64,000 nucleotides of DNA from Lathyrus oleraceus. Lineage: Eukaryota; Streptophyta; Magnoliopsida; Fabales; Fabaceae. Position numbers and translations under genes: made by a program. Shown here piece after piece: positions 53,091-64,000 of this stretch (the stretch's first letter is position 1; each line of letters starts with the position of its first letter). The stretch is from the NCBI RefSeq assembly GCF_024323335.1, contig NC_066581.1, positions 35,544,699 to 35,608,698 of the forward strand. The letters run 5' to 3'. A model generated the notes under the pieces. The model had not been told where the DNA came from and did no database searches. It saw only the letters and a program-made list of their open reading frames with translations.

Positions 53091-54987
53091 TATGACTTCG
53101 ACAATCCGATCTATCATGCTGAAGAAGAAGGCGAAGAAGATTGTGATCTGCTGGAATTAGCCAGGTGGTTGAGACAAGAGGAGAAGGTGATTCAGCCGCA
53201 TGCGGAGCGGATTGAGATTATTATTCTGAGCACCGCCGAGGTCAGAAAGGAAAGAAAATGAGGCCGCTTCAGAGGCGAGTCAAGCGCAGAATGGTAGCCT
53301 TGTTGGAAAAGCATGTGGATACCTTCGCCCGGTCATGTCAGGATATGCCAGGGTCGGATCCCGATGTCGTTGTGCATGAGCTACCATGTAAAGGAGACCG
53401 TCCTCTAAAGAAGCAGAACGCCAGTGCCTGTATCAGAGAGCCATGGTGACTTTGTTTCATGATATGATTCGTCATAAAATCAAATGTTATGACATGATAG
53501 CAAAGTCCCAAACAGAAGAGGGACATTTGGTAGATTTGGCCAAGTTGTTCGACCGGTTGAGACAGTTCAGACTGAGGTTGAATCCGAACAAGTGCACATT
53601 CGGAGTGCGGTCCGGTAAATTGCTGGGGTTCATTGTGAGTGAGAAAGGAATCGAGGTTGATCCTGCTTAAAAAAAAAAAAAAAAAAAAAAAAACGCCTGA
53701 ACCGAGAACGGAAAAAAAGAGAGGTTCGTGGTTTCATAGATAGATTGAACTACCTGTCATGGTTCACATCTCATCTAACAGCCACGTGTGAACCAATATT
53801 CAAGTTGTTGAAAAAAAAGAGATCAAACGGTCAGGTGAAATAACGATTGCCAAGCGGCATTTGAAAAAATAAAAGAAAAATTGCAGGAACCTCTGATTCT
53901 GACGCCTCCCATGGAAGGAACAACCATCAATTCTGTACTTGACGGCCTTCGAGGGGTCTACGAGGTGTATTGGGTCAGCATGACGAGTCTTGTCGAAAAG
54001 AGTATGCAATTTACCTAAGCAAAAAGTTTACCGACTGTGAAACAATACATTCACTGTTCGAGCAAACTTGATGTACTTTGGCATAGGCTGCTCGCCGACT
54101 GAGATAGTATATGCTGGTTCATACCACTTTGTGGATTTCGAGAATGGATCCGATCAAGTATGGGTTTGAGAATCCAGCATTGACCGGACGGGTTGTGAGA
54201 GTGCAAAGGAATGTTGACTGATTTGTGATGCTCTCAGAAAGCAATCAAGGGGTGTATTGTCTGATTACATCGATCCGCAACCCGTTGAGGATTATCAACC
54301 GATGAAGTTTGAGTTCCCTGATGAGGACATCTCGAGGTGCTCTAATCGAAAGATTGAGAGTAACCGATCCCGGAGGAGGGGCCTGACCCTGAATCCGAAC
54401 GGATTCTGATGTCTGATGGGGTTAATGTGGATGAGTTAGTGCTTTGGTTACGCCAAAGGGATCCCATGTTCCCTTCGTTTCCCGGATAGCATTTGAATGC
54501 GCTGACAATGTGGCAAGTACGAAGCTTGTATCCTGGGCATTGTACCTCGGTGCGCCTACTGGGGCGAAGTCTTTCTCGTTGGTATATGGAAGTCGTGCTG
54601 CCGATTGAGGTTCAGATTCCCTCTTTGAGAGTCCTGATGGACGTGAAATTGCAAGAGGCTGAATGGGTAAGGACCCGGTACGGAGAATTGAGTCTGATAG
54701 AGGAAAAGAGGTTGGCAGCCATCTGTCATGGGCAGTTATACCAGCAAAGGATAAAGCGTGCTTTTGATAGAAAGGTGCGACCTCGGGTATATCACGTAGG
54801 TGATATGGTGCTGAAAAGGATCCTTCCTCCTCAAAACGATCGAAGGGGCAAATGGACACCGAATTATGAAGGTCCGTTCGTGGTCAAGAAGGTTTTCTCT
54901 GGCGGAGCCTTGTTGCTAACGACCATGGATGGCGAGGATTTTCCATCCCCTGTGAATGCGGACGCAGTTAAAAAATACTTCGTATAA
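53091..54987 (+). pseudogene. Ogre pol remnant: RT, RNase H, integrase C-terminus
   Basis: Pieces of Ogre pol are recognisable in changing frames. The acidic linker is near 53094-53150. DPDVVVHELPCKGDRP is near 53360. An RT fragment (MVTLFHDMIRHK...MIAKSQTEEGH, LRLNPNKCTFGVRSGKLLGF) spans 53443-53670 with the YVDD catalytic motif missing. RT connection and RNase H-like words follow a 25-A tract (53669-53693) and include VHTTLW near 54116. A clean integrase C-terminal stretch lies at 54580-54987 (VLPIEVQIPSLRVLMDVKLQ, KWTPNYEGPFVVKK). The integrase catalytic core is absent. Total length is under half of a complete Ogre pol. Confidence 0.85.
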
Positions 54988-57267
54988 ATAGACCCGCTGG
55001 ACGAAAAGAACAAAATAGTCCAGGCAAAAATGGGCATCCCGGCGAACCAAAAAACAGAAAGAAAGGTTCGGGCAAAAATTAGGGATAAAAGGAAAAATTG
55101 TACACCTGGCAAGTCGAAAACCTGAAAAGGCGACTTGGGCAAAAAAGGGTATCCCGGTGGGCTGAAAACCCGAAAGGGCGGTCCAGGCAAAAGAGGGATT
55201 GAAACGAACAACTGCGTCTAGCATGATCGTTTTCGCTTTGGTTAAAGCATCATGGATAATACCCGGTAGGGATCAATCGGAAACGTCTTGTTCAGAAGGC
55301 AGAAAGCACGGAGAGTCTGAGGATATATGGGGTGTAACTGAGTTGGAACTCGATGAGATCACGGGTTTCACATTGCCATTAGGATAGATTTTTCCTTTTG
55401 AGTGCAATTACCTCTTTTCAGGGATTGCTTCCTTTGTATTGCTCATTTGAGCCACACTTTTCAAATCAATAAAATGCATATTCAGTCAAATAATTTTGTT
55501 TTTGTTTTTCATTACCGCTTTGATTGCAAAAACATCCAGATTATTTTGATAAAGAATCTTGCATTTTTAAGACATACAGGTTCCTTCCAATGCATGCTTA
55601 TAAGATTGAAAGCTTGAAATCTTATTTGGAAGGTTGAGTGACCCAAGTGTTGAAATCTTGAAACGCCTGGGGCACGGTTTTATCTAACAATCTGTTTTGC
55701 AGGAACTGTTAGGTATTTTTTCACTTACTTGCAGGTTGTGATGTGGAAGCTTTGGCAAAACAAATCCCCATGGGAGTTCGCTCAGGAATGAATATATGAA
55801 AGAATGACGAAGACGTTGAGACGTACGACGATCCTTGAAATTAATCAAGAAGACTCTTCAAAGTCGGAAGACTTGAAAGTATGTAATTCCCCGCAGAGTC
55901 CGATCAAGGACGAGTGCATGAAGAAAGGACGAAGAGACGACGAGACGTCCGACGACCTTTGAAATTAATCAAGAAGACTCTTCAAAGTCGGAAAATTGAA
56001 AAGTATGTATAAATCCCAGGAGTACGTTTCTCGTCGAGCGCGGAGCGATTTGGAATACAAGATGATGGAGCAGAAAAGGTCCAGACGAGTCTGGGAGTTC
56101 TCAAAAGTGGAAAGCTGATACGAGATTGGGAGTTGGATACCGTGGTTCGACGAGTCGACGGGTGTTCTGTACCAACTTTTCTCATTTCCCCAGCGAGGTC
56201 CCCAAGCAGAATTAGAGGACCAAATCCCCTGCAGATCCAAGGTCTGTGACTTCCCTAGCCGAGTCAGGATGGTTATCCCCGGTAGGTTTACAGAGGTGTT
56301 TCCTCAGCAGCCAGGTTTGAAGGTTGCTATTCCCCGAGTGGAGCGGGTTTCGATGAAATAGATCTCCAACAGTGTTCATCCTACCAGTGGATTAGAGGAG
56401 TTTCCGTAGCAGACTGATATATGCATCCCCAGCTGAGTTGATTTTATCTATGGATTGCATGGGTAATTCCCAGCGGAGTGGCATTCGCTTCCCTAGTAGG
56501 GTCAGGATGGTTATCCCCAGCAGGTGAGAGATTGATGCTTCCCCAGTCAATGGGCCTGGAGATTGCTATTTCCCCAGCGGAGTATTTGTGAGCATTTCCC
56601 CAGTGAAGTCGTCAGGTATCTGTGAGGGTTTCCCAGAGCAGATTCGGGATTGATATCCCCAGCAAGTTGAAGACTGTTGTATCCCCACAGAGTGTTGGTG
56701 GTTCTTATCCCCAGCAGTTTCCCGAGCGGATTGGGTGCAAAGGAGGTTCTTCCCTAGCAAGGGTTGCCTTTTCCCAGCAGCAGTGCATTATTCCCCATCA
56801 GGGTGGAGATCGGAGTATTGACGAGTTCCTCAGCAAAGTGTCTCGTGCTCCCCAGAAGAGTCCCTTGAGGGGGATACTTTTTATGCATTCATCATGTAGA
56901 ATAGCATAGCATGTTGCATAGAAAAATAAATCGCGTAGTATTTCCATAATTATGGAGCATTACGCAGAAAAAATCAATCATGCATCATATTGCAAGCACA
57001 AGCTAGTCTCAAGCCGTGGTTACCGCTTAAAGGTTTGGTTTCATCAGATGGTGAAGATGTTACTCTGAGGGGTTTAGCATCATGACGTCAGATCAGCAAT
57101 GTTCCCCAGTAGTGCGATATTGGAGGAAATGTTTCCGTCAGGACAGAGATGGAAAGGTTACGCGATCAGCGCGATTCAAGCCGTGGTTACCGCCTGAGAT
57201 TTGGTTTTGCCGGACAGTGAAGACGATACTCCGAGGAGTTCAGCATTGTGAGTTTGGCACTACAGTA
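54988..57267 (+). repeat. Ogre 3' UTR with CCCCAGC-type degenerate repeats
   Basis: Sequence at 55000-55200 has imperfect repeats of GGCAAAAA...ATCCCGG type. From about 56150 to 56890 a degenerate unit around TTCCCCAGCGGAGT recurs at irregular 25-50 bp intervals. No gene is recognised. Confidence 0.65.
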
Positions 57268-57962
57268 TTTCCCAGTCATCAGTAAGTGTCTGGTCGAGCT
57301 TGATTGGTGTCCTGTAAAACATCATCGTTCGATGTCCAGTAAACGTCGAGTTTCTTCCCAGTCATCAGTAAGTGTCTGGTCGAGCTTGATTGGTGTCCTG
57401 TAAAACATCATCATTTGATGTTCAGTAAACGTCGAGTTTCTTCCCAGACATCAGTAAGTGTTGGGTCGGTCCTTATTTGATGCCTGTAAACATCATTGTT
57501 TGATGCCTGTCAACATCATTGTTCAATGTCCTGTCAACATCCTTGTTTGATGTCCCGTCAACATCGTTGTGTGATGCCTGTAAACATCATTGTTTGATGC
57601 CTGTAAACATCATAGTTCGATGTCCTGTCAACATCATTGTTCGATGTCCTGTCAACATCCTTGTTTGATGTCCCGTCAACATCGTTGTGTGATGCCTGTA
57701 AACATCATTGTTTGATGCCTGTAAACATCATAGTTCGATGTCCTGTCAACATCATTGTTCGATGTCCTGTCAACATCCTTGTTTGATGTCCCGTCAACAT
57801 CGTTGTGTGATGCCTGTAAACATCATTGTCCGATGCCTGTAAACATCGAGTTTTCTCCCAGTCATTGTTTAATGTTTGGTCGAGTTTTCTTTGATGTCCT
57901 GTAAAACATCATCGTTCGATGTCCAGTAAACGTCGAGTTTCTTCCCGGTCATCAGTCAGTGT
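57268..57962. repeat. Satellite-like tandem array in Ogre 3' UTR
   Basis: Units of 23-24 bp, consensus GATGYCTGTMAACATCATTG, recur about 25 times. Each unit is itself an inverted repeat (GATGT...ACATC). In the middle, five-unit blocks form a 118-bp higher-order repeat (equivalent points 57571, 57689, 57807). At the left, two longer copies of about 88 bp start near 57268 and 57356. Confidence 0.88.
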
Positions 57963-58408
57963 CTGGTTGAAGGTATACCCTCTGACATGTCGCCATCAGA
58001 GTGGTGATTGGTGTTATTTCCGACGTTGCCAGCAGAATTGTCAGAAAGTTTTAGGGTCCAAGAAAAAGAAATCAGCAAAGATTTCGGGGTTCAAGAAAAG
58101 CATAAAAAAGAAAGGAATGATAATCCCCAGCGGATGTGGTGTTCAGGCCATAGTTATCCCTGTGTTACCATTTATTTTGGTATCCAGGTCGACGTTTTTC
58201 GGTATTCAGGCCGACTTTTTCCGTACTGGACGAATTTTTCTTCAAAGATTTTGTTCTTCGCCGATTCTGACAGGCGTTGTTAATTATTTTTTCCATCAGA
58301 GTGCAAATTGTTCGTCTGTTCTTGGTATTCAATCACTCTTCATCCTGATCATCTGAAAGCCGAGGCTATTCATATCGACAGGTTCACAGTGGATTGAATA
58401 GGGGCAGC
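57963..58408 (+). other. End of Ogre 3' UTR and polypurine tract
   Basis: This is noncoding sequence ending in AATAGGGGCAGC directly before the right LTR, the Ogre-type PPT. Confidence 0.75.
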
Positions 58409-61400
58409 TGTAACACCTCAAAATTTGCCCTCCTCTCTTGGGACTAGCATAACCTATTGCATATCATTTTTTAGGTCATTAGGCATTGCATATTGCATAT
58501 CATGTGGTTACATTGTGCAAATCATCCTCACAAGTCTTGATCAGAAGATGAGGAGGTCAAAGTGCAAACTAGGGTTTTTATTGGACTGGTCATTAATCAT
58601 CTGAGGATGTGGAGGTCCAAATTAGGGTTTCATGGTTCTCAAAGGATATTGGTCTTCATCTTGATTACAATGATTCATCATCATCATCATGGTTTGATAT
58701 CATCAAGTGTTGATCATATATCTTGAGATTAGGGTTTTGACCACTGGTCAACCCTAATCAACTGCATTGGGCCAATCAGGGCATAGCAAGGAGATGGGGT
58801 CTACAATGGATTTGGGGATCATTATTTGGTTGTATGGAGATTATTGAGGCTAGGGTTTCACCCTTGAGCCATTTCATCAGAGGATTGGGGCTCAGATTGA
58901 TCAGTGCATGGCCAAATTCATCTATCAATTGAAAAAGTCAACTGTGGTCAACTGTGCATGATTTGATGGATTTGGAGGTGGGATTGAGTTGGATACACTT
59001 CATTCATGTTGAAACAAGTGTTATTTGACATGTCAAAGCTTAAGAATGGAGAAAATCAAGTCAGAACAAAAACTGCCAAAAATAGAAAGTGACTTGTAAT
59101 TGAAGTTTCCAAAAATGGAAAGTTTTTGGCCTCAAAATTACATGTCCAAGGAAGCTTCAAATGAAAATTTGTTCAACATGAAAGTTGTAGATCTTGTTCT
59201 CACCTTTCCAAAATGTCCAAGAACTTGAAAATCCCATGTATGGTTGGCAAGTTATGGTCCATTCAATTTCAAAAATGACCCATAATCAGAGGGGCATAAC
59301 TTCCACATGGAGTGTCCAAATTGAGTGATCTTTTTATGAGCAAACTCCATTTGACATGTACTTTCATGGTGCATAATTGGAATTCATCAAAAATGGTCAA
59401 TGCAAAAAGTCAAATTTCAAGTGCACAGTTAAAGATCCAGGGGCAAAATGGTCCAACTTGTGAAATAATGGGAATTTTTGAATGGGGATTTTTGTAACAC
59501 CTCACAAATGCTATTTGGAAATGGTTTGAATCATCATAACAGGTCAAGGTGCAATGGTTGAAGAATTCACTTTTGGAATGAACTTGAAAAATGCATAAGC
59601 TTGTCATAGCATAGTGAAAATCAAAAATACATGGCTAATGAAGATGAGACAAGTTGCAACAGCTCATGACAGATATTTAGAGCATGTGTGAGCTGGCAAT
59701 GAGCTGTCACAAGGCCCATATGAAAATACCATTTTGCCCTTGCCTTTGAAAGTGACATTTTGCTAATCATATTTCATTTTGCTAATTAAGGTGATTAAGT
59801 GTGGATTAAGCTGAGGTATATATTCCTAATCCTAACAAACTCCTAACAGAATTCACATTTCCCAAAATCTCAATCTCTTTTCCCTCCAAATTCACCAAAA
59901 ACCTCAAGAACACATCAAGCAAATTGGATCGAAACTCTCTCATTTCTTCATCAATTTGAAAAATTCTTGTTGCTTCAATCTCCAATTATCTTCTGCTTCA
60001 ACTGTTTTGGCATAGCAACATCAAAATCATCACCAAACTCAACTGTCCAAGTGAGGTTCAACTATGGTGTTTGAAGATTTCTTGCACTAGAGGCAAATTC
60101 GAGCCAAGCTACAAGTTGCATCTACCTCACCTATCATCATTCTTCAACTGTTTTGGACTTCCACGCGCAAATACATCACGAATCACGGCTGTCATCAAAC
60201 AAAGGTGATTTTTCGAATCTCATGGATTGATGAATTGTTATATGCGTTTGAAAGTGCGTTTAATGTAGAATCCAATGCTAGGCTTGGTTTGTAAAATGAT
60301 GAAACATAGATTGAGTTATGTTGATTCAAAGCTTTGATACCAAAACCTAAAGTGTTCGATTCAGAAAATTTAGGAAGAATTAGTTAAAGTCAAGGACATA
60401 TTTGTGATCCTGACATTGAGACCTTTCCAACCATATGTCGTTTGTGAATTTTGGTGGAGAAATGAGCAAAACCAAGTTTGGACATGGAAGCTTGAGTGCG
60501 CGGGGAGGAAGACGAATTTTCTGGATTTTTTCCTGTTTGATTCATCAATTGCCAGGCCAAATTTCAAATGTTGTTTCCCTCCGTTTCCAACCAATCACAC
60601 CATGCCAGCGAGAAAATGAAACGCCTGCGTTTTGGCCAGGCAGAGGATAATTACAAGTTTGCCATTAAAAAACATTTAATTAATTAACACATTCAATAAA
60701 TATTACACAAATCATTTTAATCTTAAAAAATTCATAAAAAATATTTTAATAATCAGAAAATTATGAGAGTTTTTTTGTTAGATCCCATTTTTCCTCTAGT
60801 TTTTTATGGACATGGTTTTAGAGGTTGTGCATGGTGAAATTTTGACTTTGCCTATAGAACTTTGACTTGTGTGTATTTTTTACATGTTTTGCCATTTTCA
60901 ATGTGAAATGCTTATACCTTAAAAGAAATTCTTGAAATTTTTTATGGTGATTCTAGACATGTTGCTGGTGATTTACATGTAAAGTTTGTGAATTTTGGAT
61001 ACCTGATGATTGAGTTATGATTTTTTGAATCTAGGTGTGACAATTTGTGTCACACCTAGCTAGGTCAACTTTCTGAATTTATTTGCATGACCTATGATTG
61101 TTGAAATGGAGTGAAATTTTGCATGGATGATTATTGATATGTTGAGATGTTATGTGAATATTTCTGGATTTTTCCATGGCATTTTCAATTTGATTGATAT
61201 TTTTCTTCTCTGTTGGTTCATTGTACAACCTTGTATGACACATGTTTGTAAATCTCTTGTGAAATTCTCATATGGTTCTGGATGAATGTGAAATTTGGTG
61301 TGCTGATTGTAGACACATTGTAGGACATCCCTGTTTTGGTCCCATTCATTTCTTAATTGTTCTCACTCTGTTATGAATTTTTGAAGTGAATGTATGTGTT

Positions 61401-63428
61401 GATACCTTGAATTGGCTTACATAAGTGTGTCTGTATTTCTTGATTTTCATTAACATAGTTCCTTTTGTCCAATTGAGCTGAAAATTGACATGCTATACCT
61501 TGAATATGTCCTGTTTAGGTGTAAATTATTTGAGGATTTTTGGAATTGTTTTGATATGCTTTTGATTGAAGTTATTCTGTTTGGATGTTTGGTGTTGTTT
61601 TTGACCTAGTTTGATTTGTTTTGGTCATGAAATGAATATGGTGAATGATATAAGCATGGGACCAATTGCATTTGCTTTTGTTTGGCATTAATTTGATTTT
61701 GGTTGAAGATTGCTTGCTGTTTAGATTTTTTTCTTACTTTTGGACCCTAGGCTTGGCCTAGTGGTCTTGTTTCTCACATTTGCTTGATTTTTCAGGATGA
61801 AAAGCACAATGCTTAAGAAGATTGAGCCAAGTGGATTAAATTGACATTGTTTGATGTTGAGAACTAACATGAATTTGTTTTGTAGGTTGTGAAGCTTGAG
61901 CTTGAGCTCATAGCTTTCCTTGTTGTGTGTTATCTGTATAGTCTGACTGGTTAACATTTGCTGTTTATGATTGTCTGTCTGAGCACTGATGATACTTGAT
62001 TGTTTTCAGGTACATTTAGTCGCTTATAGTTCTTTAAGAACTTGCTTGCTGCTGCTTGGTTTTAAAAACACTTGAGGTAGGACTTCTATTCTTCATGTAG
62101 TCTGGAAGACCCGACCTGTTACTTGGCCGGGCAACTGTCTGAAGTCCTCCTTAAGAGGCGATGCTTGTGGTTGTTTACATTTGTGCCAAGCAGGTGAAAG
62201 ACCTCTAAGAGGCAATTGGTGGAAGCCAAGGGATATGCAATCTATCCCCCACTATTCTGTGAGTCGTCCCTCTGCTCACACGGCTGTGTGTTGATGCATT
62301 GGGGCACAAACCCAAGATCATGTGCTGTTGCACAATCGAGTCAGAGTCTTTGAGCGTAGAAGGGTCCCTCCATTCTGGACCCACGCTCCTTTGTCTGAAG
62401 CTCTCCCTGGTCAGGGATAAGAGCTGTGAAGTCTAATCTTCACTCACCTTTCATCTGCTTCACCTTAGCCTCGTAATGGCAAGGTTAAGAGCAAATACTA
62501 CCCATGTACAGATGACTTGCTTCGGCAGTCAAACCCATTATTTGAGCCTCACTTGATTGGTTATAGTGTGTGCTATGTGAATATTTGTTTGAAATGCTTG
62601 TTTTATTTCGATTGATGCCTGTATGTTTGTATGCTTGCTTTCTTCCTGGATAGGAGTAGTTTGCTTATGCAAGTAGGTAGAAACCTCAACGTAGGGTGAT
62701 GATGCATGACAACACTAGGCTCGAGTCCAGCTCCCTGGTAGTGTGTCTTCCCCTGGTTTCTGGCTAGATTTTCTTTCCCTTGAGGGGGAACTACATCGCC
62801 CTGATCCTCGTGCCAGACGAGGTATGTAGGCAGGAGACCGTGCGAGGTCTCTCCGGGCACTTTTTTTCTTTTTTTGTGTGTGTTTACCTGTTATCTGTTG
62901 TGTGTTGGGTTCGGATGCCGACGTAAGTCCAGTGATTGGCGGTCGGGCTCCACGTTTGCCCTTTTGAGTGTGTTTTGGTTCGGATGCTGACGTAATTCCA
63001 TCAAGTGGTTGTCGGGCTCCATGTTTGCCATCTGTTTGTGTGTTTTGTGTTGTTTGGCGTGCGTAAGCCGAACTACAGTGGCTCTGATTCTTGTTCCAGA
63101 CAAGATATGTAGGCATAGGATGCGACGTCCTATCGAGCTCCCTTCTCCTAACCCCACCTGCGTTCCCTGTGTGTGTGTATGATGCTTAGCAACCTATTCT
63201 TTCTCTTAGAACGTGGATCCCGTCGAGTACGACGGACGTGAGGGGTGCTAATACCTTCCCCTTGCGTAACCGACTCCCTTGCCCTTTCTCTTTGGTCGCA
63301 AGACCATTTCCTTTCCAGGTTTCTCTGAGCGTTTCCTTTCCCTATATTGGGATAAATAACGCGCAGTGGCGGCTCTGTGTTGTGTTTTTATTTGAGTCCC
63401 GCCGGTTGTTTTTTCGCAGGATGCGACA
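58409..63428 (+). repeat. Right LTR of Ogre
   Basis: This is 5020 bp, matching 44821-49839 with under 20 differences by eye. It is followed by CTTAA. Confidence 0.95.
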
Positions 63429-63433
63429 CTTAA

Positions 63434-64000
63434 GAGCAACTTGATGTGATTTTGGGTATGAATTGGTTAGAATTTAATCGGGTGTATATCAACTGTTTTG
63501 AGAAGACGGTTATTTTCCCTGAGGTTGGTGCTAAGGAGGATTGGTTTGTGTCTGCTAAGCAAGTGGATGAATCGGTGCAAGATGGTGTCGAGTTGTTTAT
63601 GTTGTTGGCAACTTTGGATATTCGTGAGAAGAGGACGATTGAAGAATTGCCAATAGTTTGTGAGTTTGCGGAGGTATTTCCGGAAGATATAAGTGATTTA
63701 TCGTCGGAACGTGAGGTTGAGTTTTCGATTGATTTAGTTCCTGGAACTAGTCCTGTATCGATGGCTCCCTATCGAATATCCGCTTCTGAGTTGAAAGAGT
63801 TGAAGAGTCAACTTGAACACTTGCTCGAGAAGAGGTTTATTCGTCCTAGTGTGTCGTCGTGGGGTGCACCTGTTCTGTTGGTTAAGAAGAAAGAAGGTTC
63901 TATGAGATTATGTGTTGATTATAGACAACTGAATAAAGTGACGATTAAGAACAAGTATCCACTTCCGAGGATTGACGATCTGATGGATCAGCTGGTTGGA
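63434..64000 (+). CDS. Tekay-type pol, protease end and RT start (partial)
   Basis: This resumes the protease interrupted at 44820: [17 protein letters not shown], then a linker ([23 protein letters not shown]), then the RT N-terminus with [36 protein letters not shown] and [19 protein letters not shown]. It is open for all 189 codons and runs off the window, so the RT active site is not visible. It belongs to the element starting at 41247. Confidence 0.9.

Larger units (their letters stand above)
44821..63428 (+). mobile_element. Ogre LTR retrotransposon, pol-defective
   Basis: This is an 18.6-kb Ty3/gypsy element with LTRs of 5019-5020 bp, a tRNA-Arg-type PBS, a 1.3-kb leader, an intact gag, a truncated and frameshifted pol, and a 3.4-kb 3' UTR with tandem repeats. 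The target duplication is CTTAA (44816-44820 and 63429-63433). The giant LTRs and PBS are diagnostic of Ogre, which is very abundant in Fabeae legumes. Under 20 LTR differences are seen by eye over 5 kb, so the insertion is young although pol is wrecked. Confidence 0.95.
41247..64000 (+). mobile_element. Tekay-type Ty3/gypsy element (right end beyond window)
   Basis: The left LTR starts at 41247 with TGTAACAACCC and ends at 43436 with GTGTTACA. A Met-tRNA-like PBS follows, then gag with three zinc knuckles, protease, and, after an Ogre insertion at 44821-63428, the rest of protease and the start of RT to the window edge. The domain motifs and LTR ends fit the Tekay/Del chromovirus lineage. 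The frame carried stops at 43993 and 44818 before the Ogre arrived, so it was already defective. Confidence 0.88.

Noticed and set aside
57268..57962. CRISPR-like regular repeats
   Set aside because: Units are contiguous degenerate 23-24-mers without unique spacers, and the context is a plant Ogre 3' UTR.

Overview
The window is nuclear plant DNA from a large, repeat-dense genome. The very long-LTR Ogre element, the Athila-type and Tekay-type gypsy elements and the intron-rich host gene suggest a legume of the pea/vetch tribe (Fabeae). That assignment is inference from element types, not a database match. No bacterial, organellar, rRNA or functional tRNA genes are seen.

Region 1 (1-14.7 kb): the minus strand carries the 5' third of a host gene, the mechanosensitive channel PIEZO. 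Its first 11 coding exons run from the start codon at 14300 down to 5431, and all eleven splice phases agree. Its introns hold a full-length, decayed Ty1/copia element (29-5213, intron 11), a copia gag-protease fragment (intron 10), a Stowaway-type MITE (intron 8), a truncated copia RNase H plus LTR (intron 6) and an RTE-type LINE tail (intron 1).

Region 2 (15.0-41.2 kb): a degenerate plant-mobile-domain (PMD, 'PP7 long form'-like) gene on the minus strand is split by an Athila-like LTR retrotransposon (17174-39775, target duplication GGCCT). Its 3' end also has an 847-bp tandem duplication. The outer retrotransposon has an open gag-protease frame and an open env-position ORF but has lost reverse transcriptase, RNase H and integrase. 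Its gag is in turn split by a younger, 13.6-kb Athila (18939-32582) that has gag, protease, RT, RNase H and integrase plus two diverged ATHILA-ORF1-type genes in tandem. Both Athila-type elements carry a cluster of short palindromes in the LTR, and a second cluster of the same palindrome inside the element just ahead of an env-position ORF. This looks like a second, internal promoter. Two small hairpins with compensatory changes, one after pol and one at the polypurine tract, recur in both.

Region 3 (41.2-64 kb): a Tekay-type gypsy element starts at 41247 and runs off the right edge. Its protease region is split by an 18.6-kb Ogre element (44821-63428, 5.0-kb LTRs, target duplication CTTAA). 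The Ogre has an intact gag, a badly deleted pol and a satellite-like array in its 3' UTR.

The window is therefore one host gene plus a PMD remnant buried under at least two independent nests of LTR retrotransposons. LTR divergence counted by eye suggests recent activity: inner Athila youngest, then Ogre and outer Athila-like, with the copia element oldest. The recurrent theme is elements that keep gag but not pol.
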